From contig NZ_LMDS01000004.1 in assembly GCF_001425865.1 (NCBI RefSeq), forward strand, positions 375,515 to 439,514: a DNA stretch of 64,000 bases, written 5' to 3'. Both the position numbers and the translations under genes were made by a program. Shown piece after piece: positions 1 to 8,834 of the stretch (positions are counted from its first letter, which is position 1; each line of letters opens with the position of its first letter). The notes beneath the pieces are model-generated. The model was given only the letters and a program-made list of their open reading frames with translations. It was not told where the DNA came from and did not search any database. This stretch comes from Rhizobacter sp. Root404 (GTDB lineage Bacteria; Pseudomonadota; Gammaproteobacteria; Burkholderiales; Burkholderiaceae_C).

Positions 1-208
1 CGGCGAAGGTCACGAGTTCGAAGCGGCGCCGGTCCATTGAGCGCTTGATTTCGGCAAGCAATTGCCCCCAGCGCGCCAGGACCTCGGGGCGGTGGCTGAA
101 CACCTTGGCGTAGTTCGGTACGAAACCCCAACTGTCCTGCTGTCGACGGTACATGTCGGCGACCGCGTCGCGTGCGGCCTCCGGTGGTGTGGTGCTGATG
201 AAGGTCAT
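1..208 (-). CDS. AhpD/carboxymuconolactone-decarboxylase-like protein, N-terminal part
   Basis: This is the first 69 codons of a minus-strand gene that leaves the window at its left edge. I read it from an ATG at 208. The peptide begins MTFISTTPPEAARDAVADMY and continues through WGFVPNYAKVFSHRP. That pattern is typical of the N-terminus of peroxidase-related alkylhydroperoxidase-like (CMD superfamily) proteins, which carry their catalytic CxxC later, outside the window. The start lies 13 bp after the stop of the cysteine synthase-glutaredoxin gene, so both are probably co-transcribed. A thiol peroxidase-like role would suit the glutaredoxin next door, but that is inference. The family assignment rests on the N-terminus only. 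Confidence 0.6.
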   Translation of the reverse strand, partial: MTFISTTPPEAARDAVADMYRRQQDSWGFVPNYAKVFSHRPEVLARWGQLLAEIKRSMDRRRFELVTFA

Positions 209-221
209 GGCCGTTCCCCGC

Positions 222-1709
222 TCAGGCTGCCTTGCGCGGGTGGAGCCACTTGGGCAGAAATTCGTCCGGGTCGATGGGAACACCGCTCTCGACCGCGACG
301 TCGGCCCTCGCTAGCAGTTGATGCGCGCGCCCGGATCGGGCCGCATCGAACAAGTCCATGGCACCGCCCACATGCACGCCGCCGATCCATATCTGCGGGA
401 TCGTCGGTGCACCGGTACGCTGCTTGAGTACCGCGCGAATCTTCGCACCCATGTCGTTTTGTTGGTAGGTGACGGAATCGATATCGACGCTCTTGAAGGC
501 AATGCCCATGCGCGCGAACAGCTTGCGAGCGGCCCAGCAGAACTCGCACCACTCCAGCGCAAACATCACGACGGCGTTGTCCTGAACAGCCTGCGTGACC
601 AGCGCTTCGGCTTGTGGATCGAGTGTGCTCGCCGGCGCGGGCGCTGCGAGCGCGGCACCCGGCGACGCGTCGAAGCGATAGCCCGGCGTCGAGCGCGAGA
701 GGGCCAGTTCCTCATCGTTCATGTCGACCCCGATGCCGTCGAAGAGCGGCGTCGACAAGTAGCGCTCGCCGGTATCGGGCAGCATGCACACGATATGGCT
801 GCCGGGCGGCGCACGCTTCGCGACCTCCAGCGCCGCGGCCAGCGTCGCGCCGCTGGACGTGCCAACGAAAATACCTTCCTGCGTGGCCAGGCGGCGTGCC
901 AGCAGCAGCGCCTCGTTGCCGTTCACCGGCACGATTTCGTCGATCAGCCGTTCGCTGACGGCAGTCTCGACCAACCCCGAGATGAAATCCGGGCTCCAGC
1001 CCTGCATCAGGTGCGGGCGGAACATCGGGTGACTGGCGCTCGGACGACCCGCCCCATCGCGCTGCTGCGCAATCCCACTGCCAAGGAGCGGCGCGTTGTC
1101 GGGTTCGGCCGCGATGACGCGGATGCCGGCATCGGCCGCCTTCAACCCGCGCGCCACGCCGAGCAAGGTGCCACCGGTACCGAAGCCCGACACGAACGCG
1201 TGGATGCGCTCGCCTTCGAAGTCGGCCAGGATCTCCTGTGCGGTGGTGCGCGTGTGCACGTCGGCGTTGGCCTGGTTGTCGAACTGACGGCACAGGAACC
1301 AGCCGTGGGCTTCTGCCAGCTCGATGGCCTTGTTCAGCATGCCGGTGCCCTTCTCGGCCGCGGGCGTGAGCACGACCCGCGCGCCGAGAAAGCGCAGCAG
1401 CTTGCGCCGCTCCAGGCTGAAACTCTCCGCCATGGTCAGCACCAGCGGGTAGCCCCTTTGCGCGCAGACCATTGCCAGGCCGATGCCGGTGTTGCCGCTG
1501 GTGGCCTCGACCACCGTCTGGCCGGGCTTGAGCACGCCGCGGCGCTCGGCGTCCTCGATGACGGCCAAGGCCATGCGGTCCTTGACCGAGCCGAGCGGAT
1601 TGAACGACTCCAGCTTGACGTGGACGTGTACACCTTCCGGTGCGAGCTTGTTGAGCCGGACCAGGGGCGTGTTCCCGATGGTCTGCAGGATGTTGTCGTG
1701 ACGTGACAT
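222..1709 (-). CDS. Cysteine synthase-glutaredoxin fusion protein
   Basis: A 495-residue protein. The first ~310 residues are a PLP-dependent O-acetylserine sulfhydrylase-type domain. It has the expected QTIGNTPLVRL start, the Schiff-base lysine K43 in GSVKDR, and the phosphate/substrate loop TSGNTG at 70-75. After an Ala/Pro-rich linker comes a C-terminal thioredoxin-fold glutaredoxin domain with the redox motif CEFC, followed by a TIPQIWIGG stretch matching the glutaredoxin cis-Pro region. Ordinary CysK/CysM proteins are ~300 residues, so the second domain is an addition. The ATG at 1709 was chosen because the synthase domain begins there; the reading frame upstream runs into the methyltransferase remnant. 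Cysteine synthesis is expected; the Grx domain may reduce a thiol or disulfide substrate. Confidence 0.88.
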   Translation of the reverse strand: MSRHDNILQTIGNTPLVRLNKLAPEGVHVHVKLESFNPLGSVKDRMALAVIEDAERRGVLKPGQTVVEATSGNTGIGLAMVCAQRGYPLVLTMAESFSLERRKLLRFLGARVVLTPAAEKGTGMLNKAIELAEAHGWFLCRQFDNQANADVHTRTTAQEILADFEGERIHAFVSGFGTGGTLLGVARGLKAADAGIRVIAAEPDNAPLLGSGIAQQRDGAGRPSASHPMFRPHLMQGWSPDFISGLVETAVSERLIDEIVPVNGNEALLLARRLATQEGIFVGTSSGATLAAALEVAKRAPPGSHIVCMLPDTGERYLSTPLFDGIGVDMNDEELALSRSTPGYRFDASPGAALAAPAPASTLDPQAEALVTQAVQDNAVVMFALEWCEFCWAARKLFARMGIAFKSVDIDSVTYQQNDMGAKIRAVLKQRTGAPTIPQIWIGGVHVGGAMDLFDAARSGRAHQLLARADVAVESGVPIDPDEFLPKWLHPRKAA

Positions 1710-1719
1710 GGTGCTCTCT

Positions 1720-2639
1720 TCAGTGGGGGTGGAGGGTGTGCGAGGTCCCGATGGGCGCACTGGGCGTGATGACAGCTTCGAGGTATTCGGCGGACACGAC
1801 GAGCGAATGCGCGCCCGCCGTGTTGCAGGCCTCCAGCAGCGCGGTGATGTCGCGTTCGAGCGCCATCTGCCCTGGCGCGTCGAGCGCCGCGAACACCCTG
1901 TGAGTCGGCCCGTGGAAGTCCCGGAAGACCTGCACCCAGTGAGCGGCCGACCGATATCGAAAGTGGAAGTGCCGGCGACGGAAGTGCATCTCCGCGGGTG
2001 CCACATCGAACATGGCCGCCAGACCGCCCGGGGTGCCCAGCGTGCGGGCCAGACGAGCCGGCACGGCCCGGACAGGTGCGTGCCGATCAGCTTGAACAGG
2101 CGACCGACGAAACCCTCTTGCGTCCAGTTCGCCAGCGCGATGCGGCCGCCAGGTCTGAGCACCCGGCGCATCTCTCGGGCCGCCGCACTGGCGTCGGTTG
2201 CATACATCGCACCGAAAGTCGAGAGCACGACATCGAAGCTGGCATCGGAGAATGGCAGCGACTCGACGTCGGCAATCTGGAAGTTCGCCGGCAACCCCTC
2301 GGCACGTGCGCGTTCGCGCCCCTTGTCCAGCAAGGTCTCGACAAGGTCCGTCGACGTGACGCGGGCATAGCGGCGCGCCGCGGCCAGCGTCGTGTTGCCG
2401 CTGCCGGCCGCCACGTCGAGCACGTGCTCGCCCGCACGCAGGTCGGCGAACTCGACCAGGTTCTCGCTGACGATCTGGAACGTGGAGCCGATCACCGCGT
2501 AGTCCCCGCAAGCCCAGCGGGCATGTCCGCGATGCTCGAGTTCGGCTCGGCGAGAACTGGCTTTCGGGGATCCAACGACGTGCACGATGTCCGGTGTGGC
2601 AGTGGCGATGGCCGCACTGTGCGCAGGTCCCCGTTGCAC
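1720..2639 (-). pseudogene. Class I SAM-dependent methyltransferase, frameshifted
   Basis: The N-terminal part shows a Rossmann SAM-binding motif (VLDVAAGSGNTTLA), an acidic strand-2 position (TSTDLV) and the post-motif region LRPGGRIALANW of a UbiE/COQ5-like methyltransferase. Near 2063-2072 the protein-like reading moves to another minus frame. That frame continues LGTPGGLAAMFDVAP and RYRSAAHWVQVFRDF down to a stop at 1720. One missing base in the GC-rich stretch would explain it, either a real mutation or a sequencing error. The start is uncertain: ATG 2639 is the furthest possible, and a GTG a little downstream fits family length better. It lies 10 bp upstream of the cysteine synthase start. 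Confidence 0.7.
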
Positions 2640-2677
2640 GAGCGTTCCACGCCTGAGCGCTGCGATACTGTCGGCCC

Positions 2678-5600
2678 ATGGAAGCGACGGCTGTCCATCT
2701 GAACCTGTTCGGTACGCCCACGATCACGGCGGGGGGACGCGTGCTCGCGTTGCCGTTCGAGCGCCGCACGCAGCTCGCGGTGCTCCTGGCGCTGCGGCGT
2801 CAATGGGTACCGCGGAGCGAGGTCGCCGCCATGCTCTGGCCGGAGCGCGAAAGCAAGCTTGCGTTCTCGAACTTGCGCAAGACGCTGTTCCGGTTGCCGA
2901 TGCTGCCCTGGACCGCTGCGTTCGAGTTGCGCGACACGGCGCTGCGTTTCGATGTGCCGACCGACGTTGCCGCCTTCGAGTCGGCCGTGCGCGAACAGCG
3001 GCCCGCCGAGGCGTTGGACGCCTACCGCGGCGAGTTGCTCGCAGGCTTCGACGACGGCGAGAGCGAAGACTGGACACGATGGGTAGCCTTCGAGCGCGAA
3101 CGCCTGCGCGCGGTATGGCGCGGCGTCGTGCTGTCACAGCTGTCCGACGCCGTCGCGGAGCCTGCGCAGGTCATCGCACTGTCGTCCCGACTGCTCGAAG
3201 CCGATCCGCTGGACGAGACCGCGCTGCATCACCAGATGGCCGCGCTTGCCCGCGACGGACAAGGTGGTGCCGCGCGCCAGGCGTATCGGCAATTCGTCGA
3301 GCGCTTGGCGCAGGACCTGGGCCTGGAGCCCGGTGCCGAGCTGCGAACGCTGAACGAGCGGCTGAGCAGCGCCTCTCGACCGGCGGATGCCGTCCCGGCG
3401 CGCCCGTCGGCAGGCATTCGCGAGGACGGCTTCGTCGGCCGCTCGATCGAGTCGCGACGCATCGCCGATTTGCTCGCACGCGATGAGTGCAGACTGTTGT
3501 GCCTGATCGGGCCCGGGGGCGTCGGCAAGACGCGCCTGGCGCGGCACACCTTGGAGGCGCTGGCGCCCCGGTTTTCCGATGGTGGTGTGTTCATCGCGCT
3601 TGAAGACGTCGAGACGCCGGAACAGTTCGGCCTGCGACTCGCGCAGGAAGCCGGGGCCGCCGGCAGCGCGCGCAATCAGGCTGCGCTGGCACGGGCGATC
3701 GCGGCTTGGCGAGCGCAGCATGTGCTGCTCGTGCTCGACAACTTCGAGCAGCTCGCCGAGCACGCCTCGCTGCTCGACCGTCTGCTGCAGGAATGCCTGC
3801 ACATGAAGATCGTCGTCACCTCCCGCGTGCGTCTGGCGGTCGCGGGTGAGTGGTCGATGCCGCTGGAAGGCCTGCCTTGCCCCGACCCGGAGGACGACGA
3901 TCGTGCCGAGTCGTTCGACGCCGTGCGCCTGTTCGTCAAGGCGGCGCGCCGCGTCAAGCCCGGCTTCGACGCCGCAGTCGAGCGTGCCGCCATCGTCGAC
4001 ATCTGCCGCCAGGTGGAAGGGCTGCCGTTGGCACTGGAACTGGCCGCAGCCTGGGTGCGGGTGTTGCCCTGCCATGAGATCGCCGAGGAGCTGCGCCGGG
4101 GAACCGATCTGCTGCGTGCAAGCGATTCCCGGCATCCAGCGCGCCACGCCAGCATCGAGCAGGTGTTCGAGCAATCCTGGGCCCGGCTGGGTCCGGCCGA
4201 ACGCGAGGCCCTGGCGCGGCTGTCGGTGTTTCGCGGCGGCTTCTCGTTCGAGATGGCGCGTGCGGTGGCAGCCGTCTCGCTGCCGGTGGCCGGCGCGCTG
4301 GCGGACAAATCGCTGCTGGCCAAGGACGGCCTGCGCATGCAACTGCACCCGCTGGTGCAGCAACTCGCGGCACCGCGCTTGGGGACACCCGACCAGGCTG
4401 CCACCGAGGCGCGACATGCGGCTTACTTCCTGAGCTGGCTGGTGCGGTGGCATGGCGCGGTCGAGGACGCCGAAGGCGAGGCCTTGCTGGCCATCGACGT
4501 CGAGCTGGAGAACTGCCGACGCGCCTGGCGCGTTGCCACGCGGGACGGACAGGCAGATGCGCTGCGAGGCGCTGCGCGTGTGCTGCTGAACTACTTCGAT
4601 TACCGCGGTCGTGCAGAGGAAGGCCTGGCGTGGCTGCGCCAGACCATCGACTCGCCGCTGTGCCGGACCGATGACGCGCTGCGCGCGCGGCTGCTGGGCC
4701 AGGCTGCACACCTGCAGTACCGCATGGCTCATTACGATGCCGCGCAGACGAGCGCAAACGACGCGTTGGCGCTGACCCGTTCCGCACGGGATCGCGAGAC
4801 CCGCATTCAGGCGCTGACCGTGCTCGCGAGCTGCGCGCTGCAGCAAGGCCGGCTGGCCGATGCGCGCCGTCGCTATACCCAGGCGCTGGCCATCACGCCG
4901 CGCGAAGCCCTGGCGCACAACACGGCCGCGACACTCGACAATCTGGCGATCGTCGAGAAGCGCATGGGGCACTACGACGAGTCGCTGCGCCTGTCGCACG
5001 AATCGCTGGCGCAGCATCGGCGCCTTGGGGACCACGCTGGCGTGGCGCTGTGCCTGAACAACCTTGCGGGCACGTACATGATCCGGCGCGAGTACGAGAT
5101 GGCGCGCGCGCACCTGCTGGAGGCGCTGGCGATCGGCGAGCGCGAAGGCGAGGTGATGACCCGCACCTACGTGTTGAGCACCCTGGCTGAGCTGTCGCTG
5201 AAGACTGATGACCTGCCCTCGGCTCGTCAGTACGCGGAACGCGCCATCGATCTCGCCGGCCGAACCGGCAACCGCGCTGTCGGCGGCTGGATGGGCCTTC
5301 ATCTGGCGCGTGTGGCCGTTCGGCAGGCGGACCTTCCCGCCGCACGCATCGCCCTCGCTGCGGGTACTGCCACGGCAGTCGCCCTGGGGTCCCCGGCGCT
5401 CAACGCCGTGGCCCTGCTGGCCCTGGCCGAACTGCTGGAGGCCCAGGGTGAACGTGTCTGTGCGCGTCAGGTCGTGGCCTTCGGAGCGGAGCACCCGTCG
5501 ACCACGGCGGCCGATCGCGACGAGTTGCGCGCGGAGCTGTCACGTCGATCGTCGTCGGACGCGGGCGATCCACCCTGGCCCGGCCTGTCGATCGGCGAAC

Positions 5601-5707
5601 TGCTGAACCGGGTTGTTGCCGAGACCGCGATGGCGCACCGGGCGCTGATCTCGACACTGCACGGCCCGGCCTCGGGCGCCGAGGAACGAGCGAGCCGATC
5701 CGGCTGA
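2678..5707 (+). CDS. AfsR/SARP-type regulator: BTAD, NB-ARC-like ATPase, TPR
   Basis: A 1009-residue STAND-class signalling protein. Residues ~5-95 resemble the winged-helix part of SARP regulators. Residues ~96-235 match a bacterial transcriptional activator domain. An NTPase module follows, with Walker A GPGGVGKT at 278-285 and Walker B in LLVLDNFEQL. The C-terminal half is helical and TPR-like, with repeated A/L-rich 34-residue units. Such proteins bind DNA through the N-terminus and are switched by nucleotide and ligand binding. It is transcribed divergently from the methyltransferase-cysteine synthase genes (38 bp between the furthest possible starts) and precedes the DUF1127-OsmC operon. 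Either could be its target. Confidence 0.85.
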   Translation: MEATAVHLNLFGTPTITAGGRVLALPFERRTQLAVLLALRRQWVPRSEVAAMLWPERESKLAFSNLRKTLFRLPMLPWTAAFELRDTALRFDVPTDVAAFESAVREQRPAEALDAYRGELLAGFDDGESEDWTRWVAFERERLRAVWRGVVLSQLSDAVAEPAQVIALSSRLLEADPLDETALHHQMAALARDGQGGAARQAYRQFVERLAQDLGLEPGAELRTLNERLSSASRPADAVPARPSAGIREDGFVGRSIESRRIADLLARDECRLLCLIGPGGVGKTRLARHTLEALAPRFSDGGVFIALEDVETPEQFGLRLAQEAGAAGSARNQAALARAIAAWRAQHVLLVLDNFEQLAEHASLLDRLLQECLHMKIVVTSRVRLAVAGEWSMPLEGLPCPDPEDDDRAESFDAVRLFVKAARRVKPGFDAAVERAAIVDICRQVEGLPLALELAAAWVRVLPCHEIAEELRRGTDLLRASDSRHPARHASIEQVFEQSWARLGPAEREALARLSVFRGGFSFEMARAVAAVSLPVAGALADKSLLAKDGLRMQLHPLVQQLAAPRLGTPDQAATEARHAAYFLSWLVRWHGAVEDAEGEALLAIDVELENCRRAWRVATRDGQADALRGAARVLLNYFDYRGRAEEGLAWLRQTIDSPLCRTDDALRARLLGQAAHLQYRMAHYDAAQTSANDALALTRSARDRETRIQALTVLASCALQQGRLADARRRYTQALAITPREALAHNTAATLDNLAIVEKRMGHYDESLRLSHESLAQHRRLGDHAGVALCLNNLAGTYMIRREYEMARAHLLEALAIGEREGEVMTRTYVLSTLAELSLKTDDLPSARQYAERAIDLAGRTGNRAVGGWMGLHLARVAVRQADLPAARIALAAGTATAVALGSPALNAVALLALAELLEAQGERVCARQVVAFGAEHPSTTAADRDELRAELSRRSSSDAGDPPWPGLSIGELLNRVVAETAMAHRALISTLHGPASGAEERASRSG

Positions 5708-5797
5708 GTCGTCGGGCGGTCGGCGCGCGCCTCGGGGTCGAGGAACGCCGATGCAACGCCAGGGCTTGCACAGTGCGTTCCCTCGAAAGGACGCACC

Positions 5798-6070
5798 ATG
5801 ACTCCCACCCTGATCCCTCTCTTTATTCCGCTCTTCATACCTGTCGTCTTGACCGCGCTGCATTCGGCCGCGCGCACGCTGCGCTGGCTCGCTCGCCAAG
5901 TGTGGCGACTCGCCGACGCATGGCGTCTCCGGCGCGAGGCGCAGGCCACCTATCTCGCGCTGCGTTCGCTTGACAACCGCGTGCTGCGGGATCTGGCCAT
6001 CGACCGCAGCGAACTGCTATCGATCGCACTGGCCCCCGTCGGCGGCGAACGTTTGCGGGGCCACGCATGA
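5798..6070 (+). CDS. DUF1127-containing small protein
   Basis: A 90-residue protein with a hydrophobic N-terminal stretch (LIPLFIPLFIPVVLTAL) and then a basic segment. It ends in a DUF1127-like motif: LRSLDNRVLRDLAIDRSEL at roughly residues 55-73. Long DUF1127 proteins of this kind commonly open small operons in alphaproteobacteria and betaproteobacteria. Some are linked to phosphate, RNA or stress responses, but the function here is unknown. Its stop overlaps the start of the alpha/beta hydrolase by 4 bp, so the two are translationally coupled. Confidence 0.75.
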   Translation: MTPTLIPLFIPLFIPVVLTALHSAARTLRWLARQVWRLADAWRLRREAQATYLALRSLDNRVLRDLAIDRSELLSIALAPVGGERLRGHA

Positions 6071-6909
6071 GGGCCGCCCGCCCTGCCGTGGTGCTGCTGC
6101 ACTCCAGCGCCGCGTCGTCCCGGCAGTGGGATGCGCTGGCCGCGTGCCTCCGACCTGCTTTCGATGTGCACGCGGTGGATCTTCACGGCCACGGTCGTCA
6201 GGCGCCGTGGCGTGGTGACGCGCCGTTGTCGGTCCAGGCCGAGGCCTCGCTGGTGCTGCCGCTGCTCGAAAGAGCCGGCAGTGCACACGTGATCGGCCAT
6301 TCGTACGGTGCCGCGGTCGCGCTGCATCTTGCCGTCGCGCAGCCTTCGCTGGTGCGCAGCCTGGCGGTCTTCGAGCCGGTTCTGTTCGGTCTGCTCGCCG
6401 AGCATGAGCCGCTCGGCAGCGCCGCACGCGAGGCCTTTGACCTGGCGGCGCAACTGCATGCGCTTGTCGCCGGCGGCCGCGTCGAGACAGCCGCCGAACA
6501 GTTCGTCGACTATTGGTCCGGACCGACGGCATGGAAGCGCCTGGCACCCACTGCACAGCAGTCTGTCGCGGGGCGCATGCCCATCGTGGTGCAGCACTTC
6601 GACGCGCTGTTCCGCGAAGCACTCACGCCGCCTGAACTGACACGCTTGACCATGCCGGTGCTGTGCATGGCGGGCGATCGCAGCACCGCCGCGGCGCTGC
6701 GTATCGCCGGCGTCCTGCGCAGGTTGCTGCCCGACGCGAGCCACGACTTGCTCGCAGGCGTCGGGCACCTGGGGCCGATCACGCACGCAGCGCTGATCAA
6801 CCAGCGGTTGCTGCGCTTTCTGGAGACATCCATCCCCTCCGCGCATCTCTCCCGTCCGGCGGTTCGTCCGGACATTTCTTCCACCCTCCAAATGGAGCAA
6901 TCAGCATGA
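6067..6909 (+). CDS. Alpha/beta hydrolase
   Basis: A 280-residue alpha/beta-fold hydrolase, close to the usual length of the family. The nucleophile elbow is GHSYG with Ser79. The likely acid is Asp204 (MAGDRS) and the base His234 (GVGHLG). The oxyanion region follows LLHSSAASS near the N-terminus. It looks cytoplasmic, with no signal peptide. The ATG overlaps the preceding stop by 4 bp, and the 3' end overlaps the OsmC gene by 4 bp. The substrate cannot be read from the sequence; an ester, lactone or related bond is expected. Confidence 0.85.
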   Translation: MRAARPAVVLLHSSAASSRQWDALAACLRPAFDVHAVDLHGHGRQAPWRGDAPLSVQAEASLVLPLLERAGSAHVIGHSYGAAVALHLAVAQPSLVRSLAVFEPVLFGLLAEHEPLGSAAREAFDLAAQLHALVAGGRVETAAEQFVDYWSGPTAWKRLAPTAQQSVAGRMPIVVQHFDALFREALTPPELTRLTMPVLCMAGDRSTAAALRIAGVLRRLLPDASHDLLAGVGHLGPITHAALINQRLLRFLETSIPSAHLSRPAVRPDISSTLQMEQSA

Positions 6910-7481
6910 CCTCTCAGACCTCTCAAGCCTCTACCGCCGACAACGGCGTCAACGTCGCGGCGCTGCTGGGCGCGCGCGAAGCCCTCAGCACGTCACCCGC
7001 CGCGGCGGCATTCAAGTGGCGCGCCGTCAGCGAATGGCAACGCGGCACGCACACCCGCACCACCATCGACGGCTTCCATGGCCTCGGCGGCGAACAGAAG
7101 CATCGCCAGTCGTTCCAGTTCGACACCGACCACCCGGAGGTCTTCGCCTCCGAGGACCACGGCGCCACGCCGGTGGAGATGGTGCTGGTCGGCCTGGCCG
7201 GCTGCCTGTCTGCGGGCGTCGCCGCAGTGGCACAGAACCGCAACATTCAGCTTCGCTCGGTGAAGGCCACGCTGGAGGCCGACATGGACCTGCGCGGCAT
7301 CCTCGGTGTCGACGCGAACGTGCGCAACGGCTTCGACGGTGTCAAGGTGCACTTCGACATCGACGCGGACGCCAGCGCGGCCGAGATCGACGCGCTGGTG
7401 GCGCAATCGCAGAAGCGCTCGGCGGTGTTCGACATCGTCACCAACCCGACCGACGTGTCGGTCACGGCGAAGAAGCGGTGA
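6906..7481 (+). CDS. OsmC-family peroxiredoxin-like protein
   Basis: A 191-residue OsmC/Ohr-fold protein. The peroxidatic cysteine is C100 in VGLAGCLSAG, preceded by the family Glu at 91 (TPVEMVL). The second cysteine of classical OsmC is replaced in the QKRSAVFD segment, as in the one-Cys branch of the family. The ATG at 6906 was chosen because the family N-terminus begins there and it overlaps the hydrolase stop (ATGA). The same frame is open further upstream only by chance. A role in organic peroxide or reactive sulfur detoxification is plausible. It sits between a hydrolase and a flavoprotein in one operon. Confidence 0.88.
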   Translation: MTSQTSQASTADNGVNVAALLGAREALSTSPAAAAFKWRAVSEWQRGTHTRTTIDGFHGLGGEQKHRQSFQFDTDHPEVFASEDHGATPVEMVLVGLAGCLSAGVAAVAQNRNIQLRSVKATLEADMDLRGILGVDANVRNGFDGVKVHFDIDADASAAEIDALVAQSQKRSAVFDIVTNPTDVSVTAKKR

Positions 7482-8758
7482 ACCCTGTGCGACGGCGCAC
7501 GATCGACGCGCTGGTCATCGGGGCCGGCCACGCCGGCCTCGCGATGAGCCGCGTGCTGGGCCAGCGCGGCATCGAGCACGTCGTGCTCGAACGCGGCGAA
7601 GTCGCGCACAGCTGGCGCACCCACCACTGGGATTCGCTGCGCCTGCTGACACCGAACTGGATGACGCGGCTGCCCGGCTGCGCCTACCAGGGCGACGACC
7701 CCCACGGCTATATGAGCACGACCGAAGTAGCCGGCTTCATCGCGGAGTACGCGCGGAGGACGGACGCACCAGTGCACCCGCACACGACAGTGCTACAGGT
7801 CCGCGCCGAGCGCGACGTTTACCGCGTGCGCACCGACCAGGGCGACTGGCACTGTCGCGCCGTCGTCCTGGCCAGCGGCGCCTTCAGCCGACCCAACGTG
7901 CCACGCCTGTGCGAGCTCGTGCCGGCCGGGGTCGAGCAGCTGACGCCGCGCACTTACCGTCATCCGGCGCAGCTCGCGCCCGGCGGCGTGCTGATCGTCG
8001 GCGCTTCGGCGACTGGCGTCCAGCTCGCGCAGGAGATCCAGCGCAGCGGCCACCCCGTGACGCTGGCGGTGGGCGAGCATGTGCGGCTCCCGCGCGTCTA
8101 CCGGGGCCTGGACATCCAGTGGTGGATGCACGCGGCAGGTGTGCTGGACCAGCGCATCGAGGACGTCGATGAACCCGAACGGGCGCGAAGGGTGTCGTCT
8201 CCTCAACTGGTGGGCACGCCCGAGTGCGCGACGCTGGACCTGAACGTGCTGCGCCGCATCGGCGTCGACGCGGTCGGCCGCTTGGCGGGCATCCGCGACA
8301 GGCGCGCGCAGTTCTCGGGCTCGTTGCGCAATGTCTGCGCGCTGGCCGATCTGAAGATGAACCGGCTGCTCGATGCGCTCGACGAGTGGTCGCTGCGCAA
8401 CCGGTCCGGCCACGTTCCCGGGCCGCCGGAACGCTATGCGCCCACCGACACCGTCGCGTCGCCGCGACTCGGCCTGGCCCTCGGCCCGGACGTTCGCACC
8501 ATCGTCTGGGCCACCGGCTTCCGCCCGGACCACAGCTGGTTGCGTCTGCCGGTCTTCGGCCGCGACGGCGCGTTGCAGCACGATCGCGGCGTTGTTGCAC
8601 CGGGGCTGTACGTGCTCGGGATGCCGTTTCTCAGGCGGCGCAAGTCCAGCTTCATCCACGGCGCCGAGGACGATGTGCGCGAACTGGCGGCGCACCTCAT
8701 GTCCCATCTCGACTCCACCGTGCCGAGCTCGGCGCCGCGCCTCGCGACGGCTCGCTAG
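7478..8758 (+). CDS. FAD/NAD(P)-dependent flavoprotein, FMO/CzcO-like
   Basis: A 426-residue flavoprotein. An FAD-binding motif GAGHAG lies at residues ~15-20, and the segment VLERGEVAHSWRTHHWDSL is typical of flavin monooxygenase-like proteins. A second Rossmann motif, VGASATG, near the middle should bind NAD(P)H. A WATGFRPD-type motif lies near the C-terminus. The GTG at 7478 overlaps the OsmC stop (GTGA); a second GTG at 7487 is possible. The N-terminus agrees with either. It probably oxidises a small organic or sulfur compound or acts as a reductase; the substrate is unknown. Confidence 0.85.
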   Translation: MNPVRRRTIDALVIGAGHAGLAMSRVLGQRGIEHVVLERGEVAHSWRTHHWDSLRLLTPNWMTRLPGCAYQGDDPHGYMSTTEVAGFIAEYARRTDAPVHPHTTVLQVRAERDVYRVRTDQGDWHCRAVVLASGAFSRPNVPRLCELVPAGVEQLTPRTYRHPAQLAPGGVLIVGASATGVQLAQEIQRSGHPVTLAVGEHVRLPRVYRGLDIQWWMHAAGVLDQRIEDVDEPERARRVSSPQLVGTPECATLDLNVLRRIGVDAVGRLAGIRDRRAQFSGSLRNVCALADLKMNRLLDALDEWSLRNRSGHVPGPPERYAPTDTVASPRLGLALGPDVRTIVWATGFRPDHSWLRLPVFGRDGALQHDRGVVAPGLYVLGMPFLRRRKSSFIHGAEDDVRELAAHLMSHLDSTVPSSAPRLATAR

Positions 8759-8834
8759 ACTCACGAGATCGCCTTGCCGGGCGGGTCCGCGCGGACCGGC
8801 CGGGGCCACACGATCGCCGGAGCGACTGTCATCT

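Noticed and set aside
318..1706. Long plus-strand open frame of 462 codons opposite the cysteine synthase gene
   Set aside because: It is a GC-rich antisense shadow; the minus frame encodes clear PLP-enzyme and glutaredoxin motifs while this frame is Arg/His-rich and matches no family.
3134..5494. 786-codon minus frame opposite the AfsR-type regulator
   Set aside because: Composition is Gln/Arg/His-rich without domains; the plus frame has Walker A and B motifs and BTAD and TPR-like features.
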